From: SZAS-79 sp963844255
GTDB lineage: Bacteria; Pseudomonadota; Gammaproteobacteria; Burkholderiales; SG8-39
NCBI GenBank assembly: GCA_963844255.1
Contig: CAWJNP010000008.1
Span: 8,317-72,316 of the forward strand
Direction of reading: 5' to 3'
Length of the DNA stretch: 64,000 bases
Shown here piece after piece: positions 1-9,876 of the stretch (positions are counted from its first letter, which is position 1; each line of letters opens with the position of its first letter). The translations under genes and the position numbers were made by a program. The notes under the pieces were generated by a model. That model had not been told where the DNA came from. It saw nothing but the letters and a program-made list of their open reading frames with translations, and did not search any database.

Positions 1-700
1 GCGAACCGGGCCAAGGACCGGTTCCTCGCGACCATGAGCCACGAGCTGCGCACCCCGCTGAACGCGATCATCGGGTTCACCGGCACCCTGCTGATGAAGC
101 TGCCCGGCCCGCTGAACGATGACCAGGAAACGCAGCTGCGCACCGTTCAGGCGAGCTCCCGGCATCTGCTGTCGCTGATCAACGACTTGCTTGATCTTGC
201 GAAGATCGAAGCGGACAAGTTTGAGCTCGAGACCCGAGGCAGTGCCCTGCGATCAGCTCCTGACCGACGTGGTCACCTCGCTGCGGCCGCTGGCGGAGCG
301 CAAGGGCCTCGCGCTCGAGCTCGACCTGGCGCAGGAGAAGCTGCGCGCGCGCACGGACCGGCGCGCGTTCAGGCAGATCCTCCTGAATCTCGTCAACAAC
401 GCGATCGCGTTCACGCAACACGGGCGGGGTGCGCGTCACGCTCGCCCGCGCCGGAGGCGACACGCGGCACGATTTCGGTGCGCGTGACGGACACCGGGAT
501 CGGCATCCGCGCCGAGGATCAGTCACGCCTGTTCGAGCCTTTCACCGCAGATCGAAGCGCGCGGGCAGCCTCCTCGGGAGGGTACCGGCCTCGGCCTGCA
601 CCTCAGCCGCAAGCTGGCCGAGGCGCTTGGCGGGCGCATCGACCTCGAAAGCGCGTACGGCAGGGGCAGCACGTTCACGCTCGTGTTGCCGGAGGGCTGA
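1..700 (+). pseudogene. Sensor histidine kinase, 5'-truncated by window edge and frameshifted
   Basis: Autophosphorylating transmitter of a two-component system. The window opens inside the HisKA domain: the H-box (SHELRTPLNAIIGF) is read in frame 1 near nt 34-90. The dimerisation helix continues to about nt 240 and then moves to frame 2, where the N-box (RQILLNLVNNAI) lies near nt 373-410. The G1 box (VTDTGIGI) lies in frame 1 near nt 485-510. The G2 region (GTGLGLHLSRKLAEALGG) and the stop lie in frame 2, near nt 575-700. No single frame carries the protein, but the pieces in order give a complete HATPase_c, so the breaks look like single-base indels, not decay. Response regulator genes follow directly. 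The sensor input lies upstream of the window. Confidence 0.8.
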
Positions 701-703
701 ACC

Positions 704-1097
704 ATGACCGCCCGAATACTGGTGGTGGAAGACAATCGCGGCCAACCTGGCGCTGGTCGACTACCTGCTCAAGTCGGCCGGGCACGCACGTCCTGCACGC
801 CGTCGACGGGGGCGAGGGCGTGCGCACGGCGAAGGCGAACTGAAGCCCGACCTCATCCTCTGCGACCTGCAGATGCCGGTGCACGACGGCTACGAAGTCC
901 TGCGGCAGCGTGCGCGAGGCGCCGCGGACCCGGACGATCCCGGTGGTGGCGATCACCGCATTCTCGGCGCCCGGCGATGAGATCCGGGTCCGCGACGCGG
1001 GCTTCGACGGCTACCTGTCCAAGCCGATCAGCCCGAAACGTTCGTCGCGCAGATCGAGGCATACCTTCCGCCGGCCCTGCGCCGCGGCGCGACCTGA
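704..1097 (+). pseudogene. Response regulator receiver protein (frameshifted)
   Basis: Single REC-domain protein, probably the partner of the kinase that ends 3 nt upstream. It starts MTARILVVEDN, with the acidic pocket, in frame 2. The phosphoacceptor region (LILCDLQMP) follows in another frame near nt 850-880. The conserved Thr/Ala region (IPVVAITAF) and the Lys region (LSKPIS) lie near nt 938-1035, followed by a short helix and a stop at 1095-1097. No output domain is seen, so it would work like a CheY/DivK-type phosphorelay protein. At least two indels separate the motifs. Family assignment is firm. Whether the gene is truly broken is not, because all conserved motifs survive in the right order. 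Confidence 0.75.
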
Positions 1098-1108
1098 GCG
1101 GAGGACGG

Positions 1109-1567
1109 ATGGCCACCATCCTCGTCGTTGACGATCGCCCCAGCAACCGGGATTTCCTGGTGACGCTGCTCGGCTACCTCGAGCATCGACCTGCTCGAGG
1201 CCGCCGACGGCGAGGAGGCGCTGCGGCTGGTCAGGAGCGCGCGGCCGGACCTCGTGATCACCGACATCCTGATGCCGACCATGGACGGCTACGAGTTCGT
1301 GCTCAAGGCTGCGCGCCGACCCCGCGATCGCGGCAACCCCGGTGATCTTCTATACCGCCACCTACAGCGAACCCCAGGCCAGGCAACTGGCGGCGTCGTG
1401 CGGCGTTGCGCGCGGTGCTTCCCAAGCCGAGCGAGCCGGCGCAAATCCTCGCGGTCGTCGACGAGGTCACTCGGCGGCGAAGGAAGCGCGCCGCAGGCGG
1501 CGATAGCCCGGCGTCCAAGTCAACTGCGACACGGCGGGCATCGACGACACCTTCGATGGCTACGTGA
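1109..1567 (+). pseudogene. Second response regulator receiver domain (frameshifted), possibly the N-terminus of the next protein
   Basis: Begins MATILVVDDRPSNRDF with its ATG 12 nt after the previous stop and GAGGA just upstream. The N-terminal strand and acidic pair are in frame 2. The phosphorylation site (ITDILMPTMDGYEFV) is in frame 3 near nt 1257-1300, and the Lys motif (LPKPSEP) is in a third register near nt 1415. The coordinates end at the first stop in the last register (1565-1567). Proteins of the form REC-GAF-PAS-GGDEF-EAL are common in betaproteobacteria, so this domain may really be the N-terminus of the protein annotated from 1685, with the stop produced by another indel. Confidence 0.65.
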
Positions 1568-1684
1568 CGGATTTGCGAGGGCCTGCAGGTCAAGTTCGAC
1601 ACGCTCGCCGCAAGCCGGCTCGGACCTGCCGCCCGGAGCACATCCGCGGACTGTCGCGGAAATTCTCGGAGAATCTCGTGCGCC

Positions 1685-4600
1685 ATGCAGCGCCTGACTT
1701 CGCAGCTCTCGGCCGTGGTCGAAGTGGGCATGGCGATGAATGCGGAGCGCGAACCGGCACGCCTCGTAAAGCTGTTTTTTGCGGCAGCCTGCGAGGTTCT
1801 CGATTCGAACGTGACGGTTCTCGGGCTGCTGGACGAACGGGAAGGCACGCTTGCCCACGTGCTCACGCGCGGGGTCGACGCGGTTCGCTCTTCGGGAGGG
1901 CGGCGAGGTACCGCGCAGCGGGCTGCTCGGATCGCTGATCGCGGAGCGCAGGACCATCCGCGGCCGTCGATGGGCAGACTGCCGGAGACGGCCGAAGGGC
2001 TGCCCGAGGGCCACCCGGACGGTCGGCAACCTGCTCGCCCTCTCGGTCGCCACGCCCGGAGCGGATCTACGGCTGGCTGTATTTTGCCGACCGGAAGAAT
2101 GGGGAACCGTTTTCCGAAGAGGACGCGCGCCTTGCACGCCTCATGGCGACCGAACTCGCGCTGCGCTACGAGCATGCCCTGCTGTACGACGCGGTCCAGC
2201 GCCACGCGGCCGAGCTGCAGCTGGAGATCACCGAGCGCCGCCGCGCCGAGGCCGAACTGCAGCGCTTTCGACTCGCGATGGACAACGCCATCGACATGGT
2301 CCTGATCATCGATCGAGGGTCGATGCGCTATGTCGACGTCAACGCGACCGCGTGCAGGCTGCTCGGCTACACGCGCGAGGAACTCCTGCGTCTGGGGCCG
2401 CAGGACATCCTGCCCGGCACGCGGGCCGAGTTCGAGTCCGCCTACGACGCCCTGATCGCGCGATCCCGCAAGGCACGGCGGCATGAACAGTTTCTACCTG
2501 TGCAAGGACGGGTCGCAACTGCCGTTCGAATCGACACGGCACGTGCTGCGCTCGGGCGACGACTGGCTGATCGCGGCGGTTTCCCGGGATATTCGCGGCC
2601 GGATTGCCGCCGAGAACGCCCTGCGCGAGAGCGAGGCCGGATTGCGCCGCGCGCAGGCCATGGCGAAGCTCGCGCACCTCGTGACGGGACCGGGCGGCGG
2701 CTTCGAGCGCTGGTCCGAGAACCTTCCGCAGTTGATCGGCCTGACGGCGTCGGAGTTTCCAAGCAGCACGCGCGACTGGCTGGACAGGATCCATCCTGAA
2801 GACCGCGAGGCCTTTCGAAGTCGTGCGCTTCTGGCGGCGGAAGCCCTCGCGGCCTACGAGGTCGAGTACCGGTTCCCGCGCGGAGAGGATTGGATCCACC
2901 TGCGCCAGCACGTCGAACCGCTCGCGGGCCGATGCCGAAGGATCAGGGCGACCCGCGCTGGTTCAGCACGATTCCAGGACGTGACGGAGGAAAAACGCAG
3001 CGCGCAGGCCCTGGTGGACGCGGCGCGCAGGTTCCGGATGATTTTCGAGCGGTCGGTCGAGGGCATCTACGAGGCATCGGTGGATGGAAGACTGCTCGAT
3101 GCCAATCCGGCTGCGTTGCGCATGTACGGCTATGCGTCCATGCAGGACTACCACGATCGGGTTACGGACATCGACTCCCAGGTCTGGATCGACGCGGCTG
3201 ACAGGGAGAAATTTTTCCATGACCTGAACACGTCTGGCGAAGTGCGCGGTTTCGAGACTCGGTTGCGCCGCGCCGACGGCACGCTCATCTGGGTGTCGAT
3301 CAGCGCGAGCGTGGAAGTCAATGAGCTCGGCGAACGCTACCTGCTCGGTTCGCTTCACGACATCTCGGAGCGGCGCGCGCAGCAGGCGCGGATCGAGCGG
3401 CTCAGGCGCGTGGAGGCGATGCTGAGCGGCATCAATTCGCTGATCGTTCGGGTGAAGGACCGCGGGGAACTGTTCCGGGAAGCCTGCCGGATCGCGGTCG
3501 ACGCGGGAAGGTTCCGGCTCGCCTGGATCGCATTGCTTGAAGCAGGACGGACGCCTGCTCGAGGTCGAGGCGTCTCACCAGAATTCCTGGCCCCCGGGCG
3601 ACCCGGTACTGCGTGCGGTAACTGAAGACCTGCATGTGGATCGCGGGCTGGCGGGCAAGGCCATTGCGGAGCGCCTGCCCGTTGTCGCCAACGAAATCGG
3701 CGCCGATGCGCGCGTCTTCAGGCCGGACGGATTGATCGATGCGGGCATCCATTCGATGGGCGTCTTTCCGCTCGTGGTCGACGATCAGGTCATGGGCGTG
3801 TTTGCGCTTTGCGCAGAGCATCGCGGGATTTTTCGATGACAGGGAAATACGGCTCCTGGAGGAACTGGCCGGAGACATTGCGTTTGCGCTCGACCACCTC
3901 GAGAAGGCAAGCAGGATCGACTACCTCGCCTTCTACGACGGACTCACCGGGCTGGGCAACCGCACCCTGTTTCAGGAGCGCATGGCGCAGCACGTACAGG
4001 TTGCCGCAGCGGCAGACCGGAAGCTGGCGTTCGTGGTCATGGACCTCGAGCGCCTGCGCACGATCAACGATTCGCTCGGCCGCCATGCAGGCGACACGCT
4101 CCTGCGCCAGGTCGCCGCCCGGTTGAGGGCGCATGCGGAACCTTCGAACCTCGCGCGCACCGGGGGTGACGAATTCGCGATCGTCCTCTACCCGGTTCGG
4201 GGGCGCTCGGAGGCCGCGCGGCGAATCGAAGCCATATTGCAGGAGTGTTTTGCGCTCCCGTACCCGCTCAATGGTTCCGAAGTGCGCGTCGCGGCCAAGT
4301 GCGGGGTCGCGCTTTTCCCGCGGGACGGGCGCGATGCCGAACTGCTGATGCGCAACGCCGAGGCGGCGCTGCGCGTGGGCAAGGAGCGCGGTGAGCGGGT
4401 CACCTTCCACGTGTCGGACATGACCAGAGAGCAGCGGCGCCCGGTTTACGCTCGAAAATCAGCTGCGTCAGGCGCTGGAGAGGGAGGAGTTCGTCCTGCA
4501 CTACCAGCCAAAGGTGGATATGGAGTCGCGCGCAATCGCCGGGGTCGAGGCGCTGATCCGCTGGCAGAGCCCCGAGCTGGGGCTGGTGCCACCGGGACAG

Positions 4601-5218
4601 TTCATCCCCCTGCTCGAGGAGACCGGACTGATCCTCGAGGTCGGATCCTGGGCGCTTCGTCGCGCGGTACGCGATCATGCCGACTGGCAGGCGCGGGGCC
4701 TGAGCGCACCGCGCATCGCGGTCAACGTGTCCCAGATCCAGTTGCGCCAGCCGGACTTTGTGAACACGGTCCGGGAGGTTCTGGGCGCGGGCGGGGTTCC
4801 GACCGGCATCGACCTGGAGATCACCGAGAGCCTGCTGATGGAAGAGGTCGAATCGAACATCGACAAGCTGAAGGCTTTGCGCGACCTGGGCATGCAGATC
4901 GCGATCGACGATTTCGGCACCGGCTACTCGTCTCTCGCCTATCTGGCGAAACTACCGGTCAACTGCCTCAAGATCGATCGCGCGTTCATCGTTTCGATGC
5001 TGGACGACTCCGACACCATGACGCTGGTGCAGACGATCATATCGCTTGCGCATTCGCTGCGACTGACGGTGGTCGCCGAAGGCGTCGAAACGGAGGAGCA
5101 GGCAAAGATGCTCCGCCTTCTGCGCTGCGACCAGATGCAGGGTTTCCTCATCAGCCGGCCGGTGCCGGCCGACGCCCTGCTGGGGCTGCTGCTCGGCGAC
5201 CGGCGGCCCGCAGCGTAG
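1685..5218 (+). pseudogene. GAF/PAS-sensing diguanylate cyclase/phosphodiesterase (GGDEF-EAL), frameshifted
   Basis: Large cytoplasmic c-di-GMP turnover protein. In order: a GAF-like domain (frame 2, nt 1690-1900), a PAS domain (frame 1, about 2250-2470), two more PAS/PAC units (frame 2, about 2483-3400, with typical DISERR and DVTEEK linkers), a second GAF (frame 3, about 3537-3835), a GGDEF domain (frame 1, about 3900-4430, signature GGDEF intact near 4166) and an EAL domain (frame 2, about 4460-5218, EALIRW intact near 4547, and DDFGTGYSSL). Both active-site signatures are present, so each domain could be active if the frame were restored. At about nt 3540 one extra T would explain the shift; other switches are similar. 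The last 750 nt are clean. Translation may start further upstream, at 1109. Confidence 0.8.
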
Positions 5219-5278
5219 TCCCGGCAAGCCATACAGGAAGAAGGCTCCGACGCTGCTGCCTTGCCGAAAAGTCGCCGG

Positions 5279-6154
5279 TCAGGAAGGAGCGGCGATCTTG
5301 TCCTGGGTTTTCGTGTCGAAGTCGCTCGCCTCGTGGCGTTCGTGCAGCTGGCTGGCTGGATCGCCCTGCGCGCGATTGACCATGCGGCCGCGCTTCACCG
5401 CCGCGCGTGCGCCGATCTCTTCGGTCCAGCGCCGCACGTTCTTGTACTCCTCGACCTGCAGGAATTCGCCGCCACCGTAAAGCAGACCGCGGGTCAGCTG
5501 GCCGTACCAGGGCCAGACAGCGATGTCGGCAATCGTGTAGTCCGGCCCCGCGAGGTAGGCGTTGTCGGCGAGGCGCCGGTCGAGCACGTCGAGCTGGCGC
5601 TTGACTTCCATCGCGAAGCGGTCGATTGCGTATTCGATCTTGGTCGGTGCGTAGGCGTAAAAATGGCCGAACCCGCCGCCGAGATAGGGCGCGCTGCCCA
5701 TCTGCCAGAACAGCCACGACAGGCACTCGGTGCGCGTTGCCGCGTCCTTCGGCAGGAAAGCACCGAACTTCTCGGCCAGATAGAGCAGGATCGCGCCGGA
5801 TTCGAATACCCGTATCGGCGCAGACCCGCTGCGGTCGACGAGGGCCGGGATCTTGGAGTTCGGGTTCGCAGCCACGAATCCGCTGCCGAACTGGTCGCCT
5901 TCGTGGATGCGGATCAGCCAGGCGTCGTATTCCGCGCCCGCATGCCCCAGGGCCAGCAACTCCTCGAGCATCACGGTGACCTTCACGCCGTTCGGTGTCC
6001 CCAGCGAATACAGCTGCAGCGGGTGACGACCGACAGGCAGTTCCTTCTCGTGCGTCGCCCCTGCGATCGGGCGGTTGATGTTCGCAAACCGGCCGCCGTT
6101 TTCCTTGTTCCAGGTCCAGACCTTGGGCGGTGTGTAGGGGGGCGCTTCGCTCAT
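5279..6154 (-). CDS. yghU: YghU-type glutathione S-transferase / disulfide-bond reductase
   Basis: 291-residue Nu-class glutathione transferase, expected to be a cytoplasmic glutathione-dependent disulfide reductase. It has the YghU N-terminal arm (PPKVWTWNKENGGRFANINRP), a thioredoxin-fold GSH site with YSLGTPNGVKVTVMLEEL, the cis-Pro region (NPNSKIPALVD) and the ESGAILLYLAEKFG segment, then the all-helical C-terminal domain with DYTIADIAVWPW. The start at 6154 is chosen because GAGGAAA lies just upstream and homologues begin near here; an in-frame start 54 nt earlier has no such support. It is the last gene of a minus-strand operon, 22 nt after the PanB-like gene, and may protect against or process an electrophile made by that pathway. 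Confidence 0.88.
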   Translation of the reverse strand: MSEAPPYTPPKVWTWNKENGGRFANINRPIAGATHEKELPVGRHPLQLYSLGTPNGVKVTVMLEELLALGHAGAEYDAWLIRIHEGDQFGSGFVAANPNSKIPALVDRSGSAPIRVFESGAILLYLAEKFGAFLPKDAATRTECLSWLFWQMGSAPYLGGGFGHFYAYAPTKIEYAIDRFAMEVKRQLDVLDRRLADNAYLAGPDYTIADIAVWPWYGQLTRGLLYGGGEFLQVEEYKNVRRWTEEIGARAAVKRGRMVNRAQGDPASQLHERHEASDFDTKTQDKIAAPS

Positions 6155-6176
6155 GTGCTTTCCTCGATGGGTTATT

Positions 6177-7082
6177 TCAGGACTTGGTCTTGTCGGCGTG
6201 TTCGACAAATGCGCCGATCAATCCTTCCGGCGCGTTGACGACATGCGCAGGCCCGGGGAAGCCGCCCGAGCGCACGTCCGCGATGAAGTCCTTGAACCCG
6301 GAGACGCGCTCGGCCTGGATGGCCTCCTGCATCTTGTACAGTTCGCGGTACTGCTTCGAATGGCGCGGATAGGGCGGCCGGTGGTTGCCGAGGATGTCTT
6401 CGGCAAACAGGAACTGGATATCACCGCCGCCACCGGCGCCGATCGACGAGGTGATGAGCGTGGTGCGCTTGCTGATCTCCGCGAGCAGCGCCGCCGGGAT
6501 CACCTCGACTTCGACGGCCCAGGCACCGGCCTCTTCCAGGCGCTTGATCTCGCGGTAGATCCAGAGCGCCTCGTCCAGCGTCTTGCCCACCGCGCGCAGG
6601 CCGCCGGTCCAGGTGCTCTTTCTCGGCACGAGTCCCGCGTGGCCCTGCACCGGGACGCCGGCCTCGGCTGCCGCGCTGATGAAGCGGGGCGACCACTGGC
6701 ACATGATGGCGTCCGCGCCGATTTCCATCGCCTGATACGCGAGTCGAACCGCCTCGTCCGCGGTGGCCGCCGCAACCAGAGGCACCGAAAACGACATGAA
6801 AGTATTCGGCGCGGCCTTGCGTATCGCCACGGCAAGGTCCGGGTGCTTCGGGTCGAAGCGCACCTTCATCGTGTCGATGCCCGCTTCCTCGGCGGCGGCA
6901 GCCTCTTCGACGGAAAACGGGACTGTCTCGCACAACACCCGCCTGCCTTTCTGGTCGCGCAGATCCTTTACCGTGTAGTTCCGGGTACCGTAGGCCCCGC
7001 CGAGCGTCATGACGCGTTTGAGTCCGCGCTCGGCTGCGTCGCGCGGGGGAATGCCTCCATCACCGGTCGAATGGCTTGCCAT
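6177..7082 (-). CDS. PanB-like (ketopantoate hydroxymethyltransferase family) protein of unknown reaction
   Basis: 301-residue TIM-barrel protein resembling PanB and the wider PEP-mutase/isocitrate-lyase superfamily. Shared features are the central GHAGLVPR segment (GHLGLTPQ in PanB), the VEVIPAALLAEI segment carrying the general-base Glu, and the IGAG loop. By eye-alignment to E. coli PanB the metal ligands Asp45, Asp84 and Glu114 and active-site Lys112 fall on non-equivalent residues here (regions KVRFD, SFSVP, MCQWSP). Ordinary ketopantoate synthesis is therefore doubtful. The ATG at 7082 has GGAGGA 8 nt upstream and lies 2 nt after the enoyl-CoA hydratase stop, so the genes are translationally linked. 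Operon company suggests acyl-CoA or aldol chemistry. Family confident, function open. Confidence 0.8.
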   Translation of the reverse strand: MASHSTGDGGIPPRDAAERGLKRVMTLGGAYGTRNYTVKDLRDQKGRRVLCETVPFSVEEAAAAEEAGIDTMKVRFDPKHPDLAVAIRKAAPNTFMSFSVPLVAAATADEAVRLAYQAMEIGADAIMCQWSPRFISAAAEAGVPVQGHAGLVPRKSTWTGGLRAVGKTLDEALWIYREIKRLEEAGAWAVEVEVIPAALLAEISKRTTLITSSIGAGGGGDIQFLFAEDILGNHRPPYPRHSKQYRELYKMQEAIQAERVSGFKDFIADVRSGGFPGPAHVVNAPEGLIGAFVEHADKTKS

Positions 7083-7084
7083 GA

Positions 7085-7891
7085 TCAACGTCCTCCGAAA
7101 GTCGGCGCGCGTTTTTCGACAAACGCTGCCGCCGCGCCCTTGTGGTCTTCGGTCTCGAAGGTGCGGATCATGTGGATCGACTCCGCATCCAGAACGTCCG
7201 ACAGCGAACCTCGCAGACCGACATTGAGGTTGCGTTTCATGTACCCGACGGCGATGGTGGGCAGGGCGGCGAGTTCACTCGCCCAGGCGCGTGCGGCGTC
7301 GGCCAGTTGCGCTGCCGGCACCGTGCGGTTGACCATGCCCATTTTCTGCGCCTCGTCGGCGCGCAGCACCCGCCCGGTGAAATAGAGTTCGCGCGCCACG
7401 GCGGCGCCCACCAGGTGGTTGAGGAAATAGCTGCCGCCGAAGTCGCCCGACAGGCCGATCTTCGAGAAGGCGGTCGTAAGCTTCGCGTCGTCCGCGGCGA
7501 TGCGCATGTCGCAGGCGAGCGCCAGCGAGAGTCCCGCGCCGGCCGCCGGACCCGGAATCACCGCGAGGGTGGGCTTGGGCATTTCGTGCAGCCAACGGCT
7601 GGTATCCATGCGCGCGCGCAGGTCGGTGACCTTCTGGTCGAACGTGGCGGCATCCGCTGAACCGCCGGCAGCATTGCGCGCGGCAAAGCCCTTGACGTCG
7701 CCGCCTGCGCAGAAGGCGCCGCCGGCACCCGTGAGAACGACGAGGCGCACCGTCGGGTCCGCCGCGAGGCGCGGCAAGGCTTCGGCCAGGCCGGCCATCA
7801 TGCCGCGGGTCAGCGCATTGCGCGCCTCGGGCCGGTTCATGGTCAGCGTGGCGATGCCGTTCTCTTTGGTTTCGAGCAATTCCTGGGTCAC
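7085..7891 (-). CDS. Enoyl-CoA hydratase/isomerase family protein
   Basis: 268-residue crotonase-fold enzyme acting on an acyl-CoA. Visible features are the NRPEARNALT segment, the first oxyanion-hole region (GAFCAGGDVKGF), the second oxyanion segment (PGPAAGAGLSLALACDMRIA) and the SKIGLSGDFGGSYFL region. The usual Glu general acid/base pair is only partly evident: GDFGG occupies the place of the common PDxGG Asp/Glu site, so hydratase and isomerase activity cannot be separated. GTG start at 7891 with AAGGAGT 6 nt upstream. Middle gene of the minus operon, between nitronate monooxygenase and the PanB-like gene. Confidence 0.88.
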   Translation of the reverse strand: MTQELLETKENGIATLTMNRPEARNALTRGMMAGLAEALPRLAADPTVRLVVLTGAGGAFCAGGDVKGFAARNAAGGSADAATFDQKVTDLRARMDTSRWLHEMPKPTLAVIPGPAAGAGLSLALACDMRIAADDAKLTTAFSKIGLSGDFGGSYFLNHLVGAAVARELYFTGRVLRADEAQKMGMVNRTVPAAQLADAARAWASELAALPTIAVGYMKRNLNVGLRGSLSDVLDAESIHMIRTFETEDHKGAAAAFVEKRAPTFGGR

Positions 7892-7957
7892 GTCGGACTC
7901 CTTTGTCTATCGCTGGTGATGATGTGTTTCTTTTCCATGCCTGCCCCGACCCGGCGA

Positions 7958-8938
7958 TCAGTTCGCGCAGATCCGGGCTTTGGCCTCGGCGTATTCGCGC
8001 TTGAACCGCGCCACGAGCTCGGCCGCTGGAAGGACTTCGGTGATGGCACCGATGCCCTGGCCGCAGCCCCAGATGTCCTTCCAGGCCTTGGCGGCGTTTG
8101 CACCTTCGCCCGTCGCGAAATTCATCTTGCTGGGATCGCTCTGCGGCAGGTTTTCAGGGTCCATGCCCGCGTTGCGGATGCTGCCCTTGAGATAGTTGCC
8201 GTGGATGCCGGTGTAGAAGTTGCTGTAGACGATGTCGTCCGAATTCGATGCGGTGATCATCTTCTTGTAACCCTCGACCGCGCGTGCTTCCTCGGTCGCG
8301 ATGAATGCCGAGCCGATATAGGCGAGGTCCGCGCCCATCGCCTGCGCGGCCAGGATGGCGCCGCCCGAGGAGATGGCGCCCGAGAGCGCCACCGGGCCGC
8401 CGAACCATTCGCGGATTTCCGCGACCATGGCGAACGGGCTCTTGACGCTGGCATGGCCGCCGGCACCGGCGGCGACGGGGATCAGGCCATCAGCGCCTTT
8501 TTCGATGGCCTTGTGGGCGAATACGTTGTTGATGACGTCGTGCAATACCACGCCGCCCCAGCCGTGCACGGCCTGGTTCACGTCCTCGCGTGCGCCCAGG
8601 CTGGTGATGACCACCGGCACCTTGTACTTCGCGCACACCTGCATGTCGTGCTCGAGCCGGTCGTTGCTCCGGTGCACGATCTGGTTGATCGCATACGGCG
8701 CCGCGGGCGAGTCGGGGTTGGCCTTGTCGTGCGCGGCCAGGGCCTCGGTGATCTCGGCGAGCCACTCGTCCAGCTGCGACGCCGGCCGCGCATTGAGCGC
8801 GGGCATGGAGCCGATCACGCCGGCCTTGCACTGTGCGATCACCAGCTTCGGGTTGCTGATGATGAACAGCGGCGAACCGATCACGGGGAATTTGAGGTTC
8901 GCGAGAACCGGGGGCAGGCTGCGGGCGGGTGCGCTCAT
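7958..8938 (-). CDS. Nitronate monooxygenase (2-nitropropane dioxygenase family)
   Basis: 326-residue FMN-dependent TIM-barrel flavoprotein. Nitronate monooxygenases oxidise alkyl nitronates such as propionate-3-nitronate; relatives include FabK-type enoyl reductases. Visible features: N-terminal LKFPVIGSPLFIISNP, AQCKAGVIGSMPAL, the FMN-phosphate loop region GAGGHA, and SGAISSGGAILAAQAMGADLAYIGSAFIATEEA, typical of the family C-terminal half. First gene of the operon; divergent from the MoxR ATPase gene with 77 nt between starts. No strong Shine-Dalgarno is seen. Its position with acyl-CoA genes may mean detoxification of a nitro compound or a side role; the true substrate cannot be read from sequence. 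Confidence 0.88.
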   Translation of the reverse strand: MSAPARSLPPVLANLKFPVIGSPLFIISNPKLVIAQCKAGVIGSMPALNARPASQLDEWLAEITEALAAHDKANPDSPAAPYAINQIVHRSNDRLEHDMQVCAKYKVPVVITSLGAREDVNQAVHGWGGVVLHDVINNVFAHKAIEKGADGLIPVAAGAGGHASVKSPFAMVAEIREWFGGPVALSGAISSGGAILAAQAMGADLAYIGSAFIATEEARAVEGYKKMITASNSDDIVYSNFYTGIHGNYLKGSIRNAGMDPENLPQSDPSKMNFATGEGANAAKAWKDIWGCGQGIGAITEVLPAAELVARFKREYAEAKARICAN

Positions 8939-9015
8939 GTGCGTTGCTTTGTGGTTATCATCGGGAACAGCGGGAATCTTCGGGAACTGCGCAGAACCTC
9001 ACGAGTCGAGCCGGC

Positions 9016-9876
9016 ATGATAGTCAGATCAACTGAGCAAAGAAAGCCGGTCGAGTCGAGCCGCCTGCACCTGGAGCCCTGGTATCTGCCGCTGGGCGATG
9101 AAGTCGAATTGTTCGAAGCCGCCTACCAGGCCCGTCTGCCGGTGCTGCTCAAGGGCCCCACGGGTTGCGGCAAGACGCGCTTCGTCGAGCACATGGCCTG
9201 GCGGCTGTTTCGCAGAGCGGACAGCGCGCGCCGCGCGGTCGAGACGCCGCTGATCACGGTGGCCTGTCATGAGGATCTGACCGCGACCGATCTGGTCGGC
9301 CGGTACCTGCTTTCGGGAGACGAAACCGTGTGGATGGACGGGCCGCTGACGCGCGCGGTACGCAGCGGTGCAATTTGTTATCTGGACGAGGTCGTCGAGG
9401 CGCGCAAGGACACCACGGTCGTGATCCATTCCCTGACCGATCACCGGCGCGTATTGCCGATCGAGAAGACCGGCGAACTGCTGGACGCGCATGCCGATTT
9501 TCTCCTCGTGATCTCCTACAACCCGGGCTACCAGAGCGTGCAGAAGGACCTCAAGCCCTCGACGCGGCAGCGTTTCGTGAGCCTGGAGTTCGACTATCCG
9601 GAAGTGTCGGTCGAAGCGGCCATCATCGCGCACGAAAGCGGGGTGGACGAGGGTCTCGCCGCGCGGCTGGCGCAGATCGGGGAAAAGGTGCGCAACCTGC
9701 GCGAGCACGGGTTCGAGGAGGGGGTGAGCACACGCCTGCTTGTGTATGCGGGACAGCTCTGCGCGGCCGGGATCGAACCGCGCCGCGCCTGCGAGGCGGC
9801 GATCTCGCGCGCAGTCACGGACGACGTCGAAGTGCAGCAGGCGGTGGCCGGGATCGTCGACGTGCTGTTGCCGTGA
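9016..9876 (+). CDS. MoxR-family AAA+ ATPase, CbbQ/NorQ type
   Basis: 286-residue AAA+ ATPase. Walker A is GPTGCGKT at residues 47-54; Walker B is AICYLDEVVEA near 115-125; a sensor region (LLVISYNPGYQ) lies near 160-170. CbbQ/NorQ proteins form hexamers that bind a VWA-domain partner (CbbO/NorD) and remodel or insert metal into a client such as Rubisco or nitric-oxide reductase. The ATG at 9016 is preferred over upstream in-frame codons because the family N-terminus begins shortly before the LEPWYLPLGDEVELF segment. The stop overlaps the partner's GTG start (GTGA), so the two are co-translated. Neither cbbLS nor norCB lies in the window. Confidence 0.88.
   Translation: MIVRSTEQRKPVESSRLHLEPWYLPLGDEVELFEAAYQARLPVLLKGPTGCGKTRFVEHMAWRLFRRADSARRAVETPLITVACHEDLTATDLVGRYLLSGDETVWMDGPLTRAVRSGAICYLDEVVEARKDTTVVIHSLTDHRRVLPIEKTGELLDAHADFLLVISYNPGYQSVQKDLKPSTRQRFVSLEFDYPEVSVEAAIIAHESGVDEGLAARLAQIGEKVRNLREHGFEEGVSTRLLVYAGQLCAAGIEPRRACEAAISRAVTDDVEVQQAVAGIVDVLLP

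Noticed and set aside
1303..2484. A 393-codon minus-strand frame across the c-di-GMP gene region.
   Set aside because: The plus-strand segments in this region carry recognisable REC, GAF and PAS motifs. The minus frame is Arg-rich without any motif and is a GC-rich shadow.
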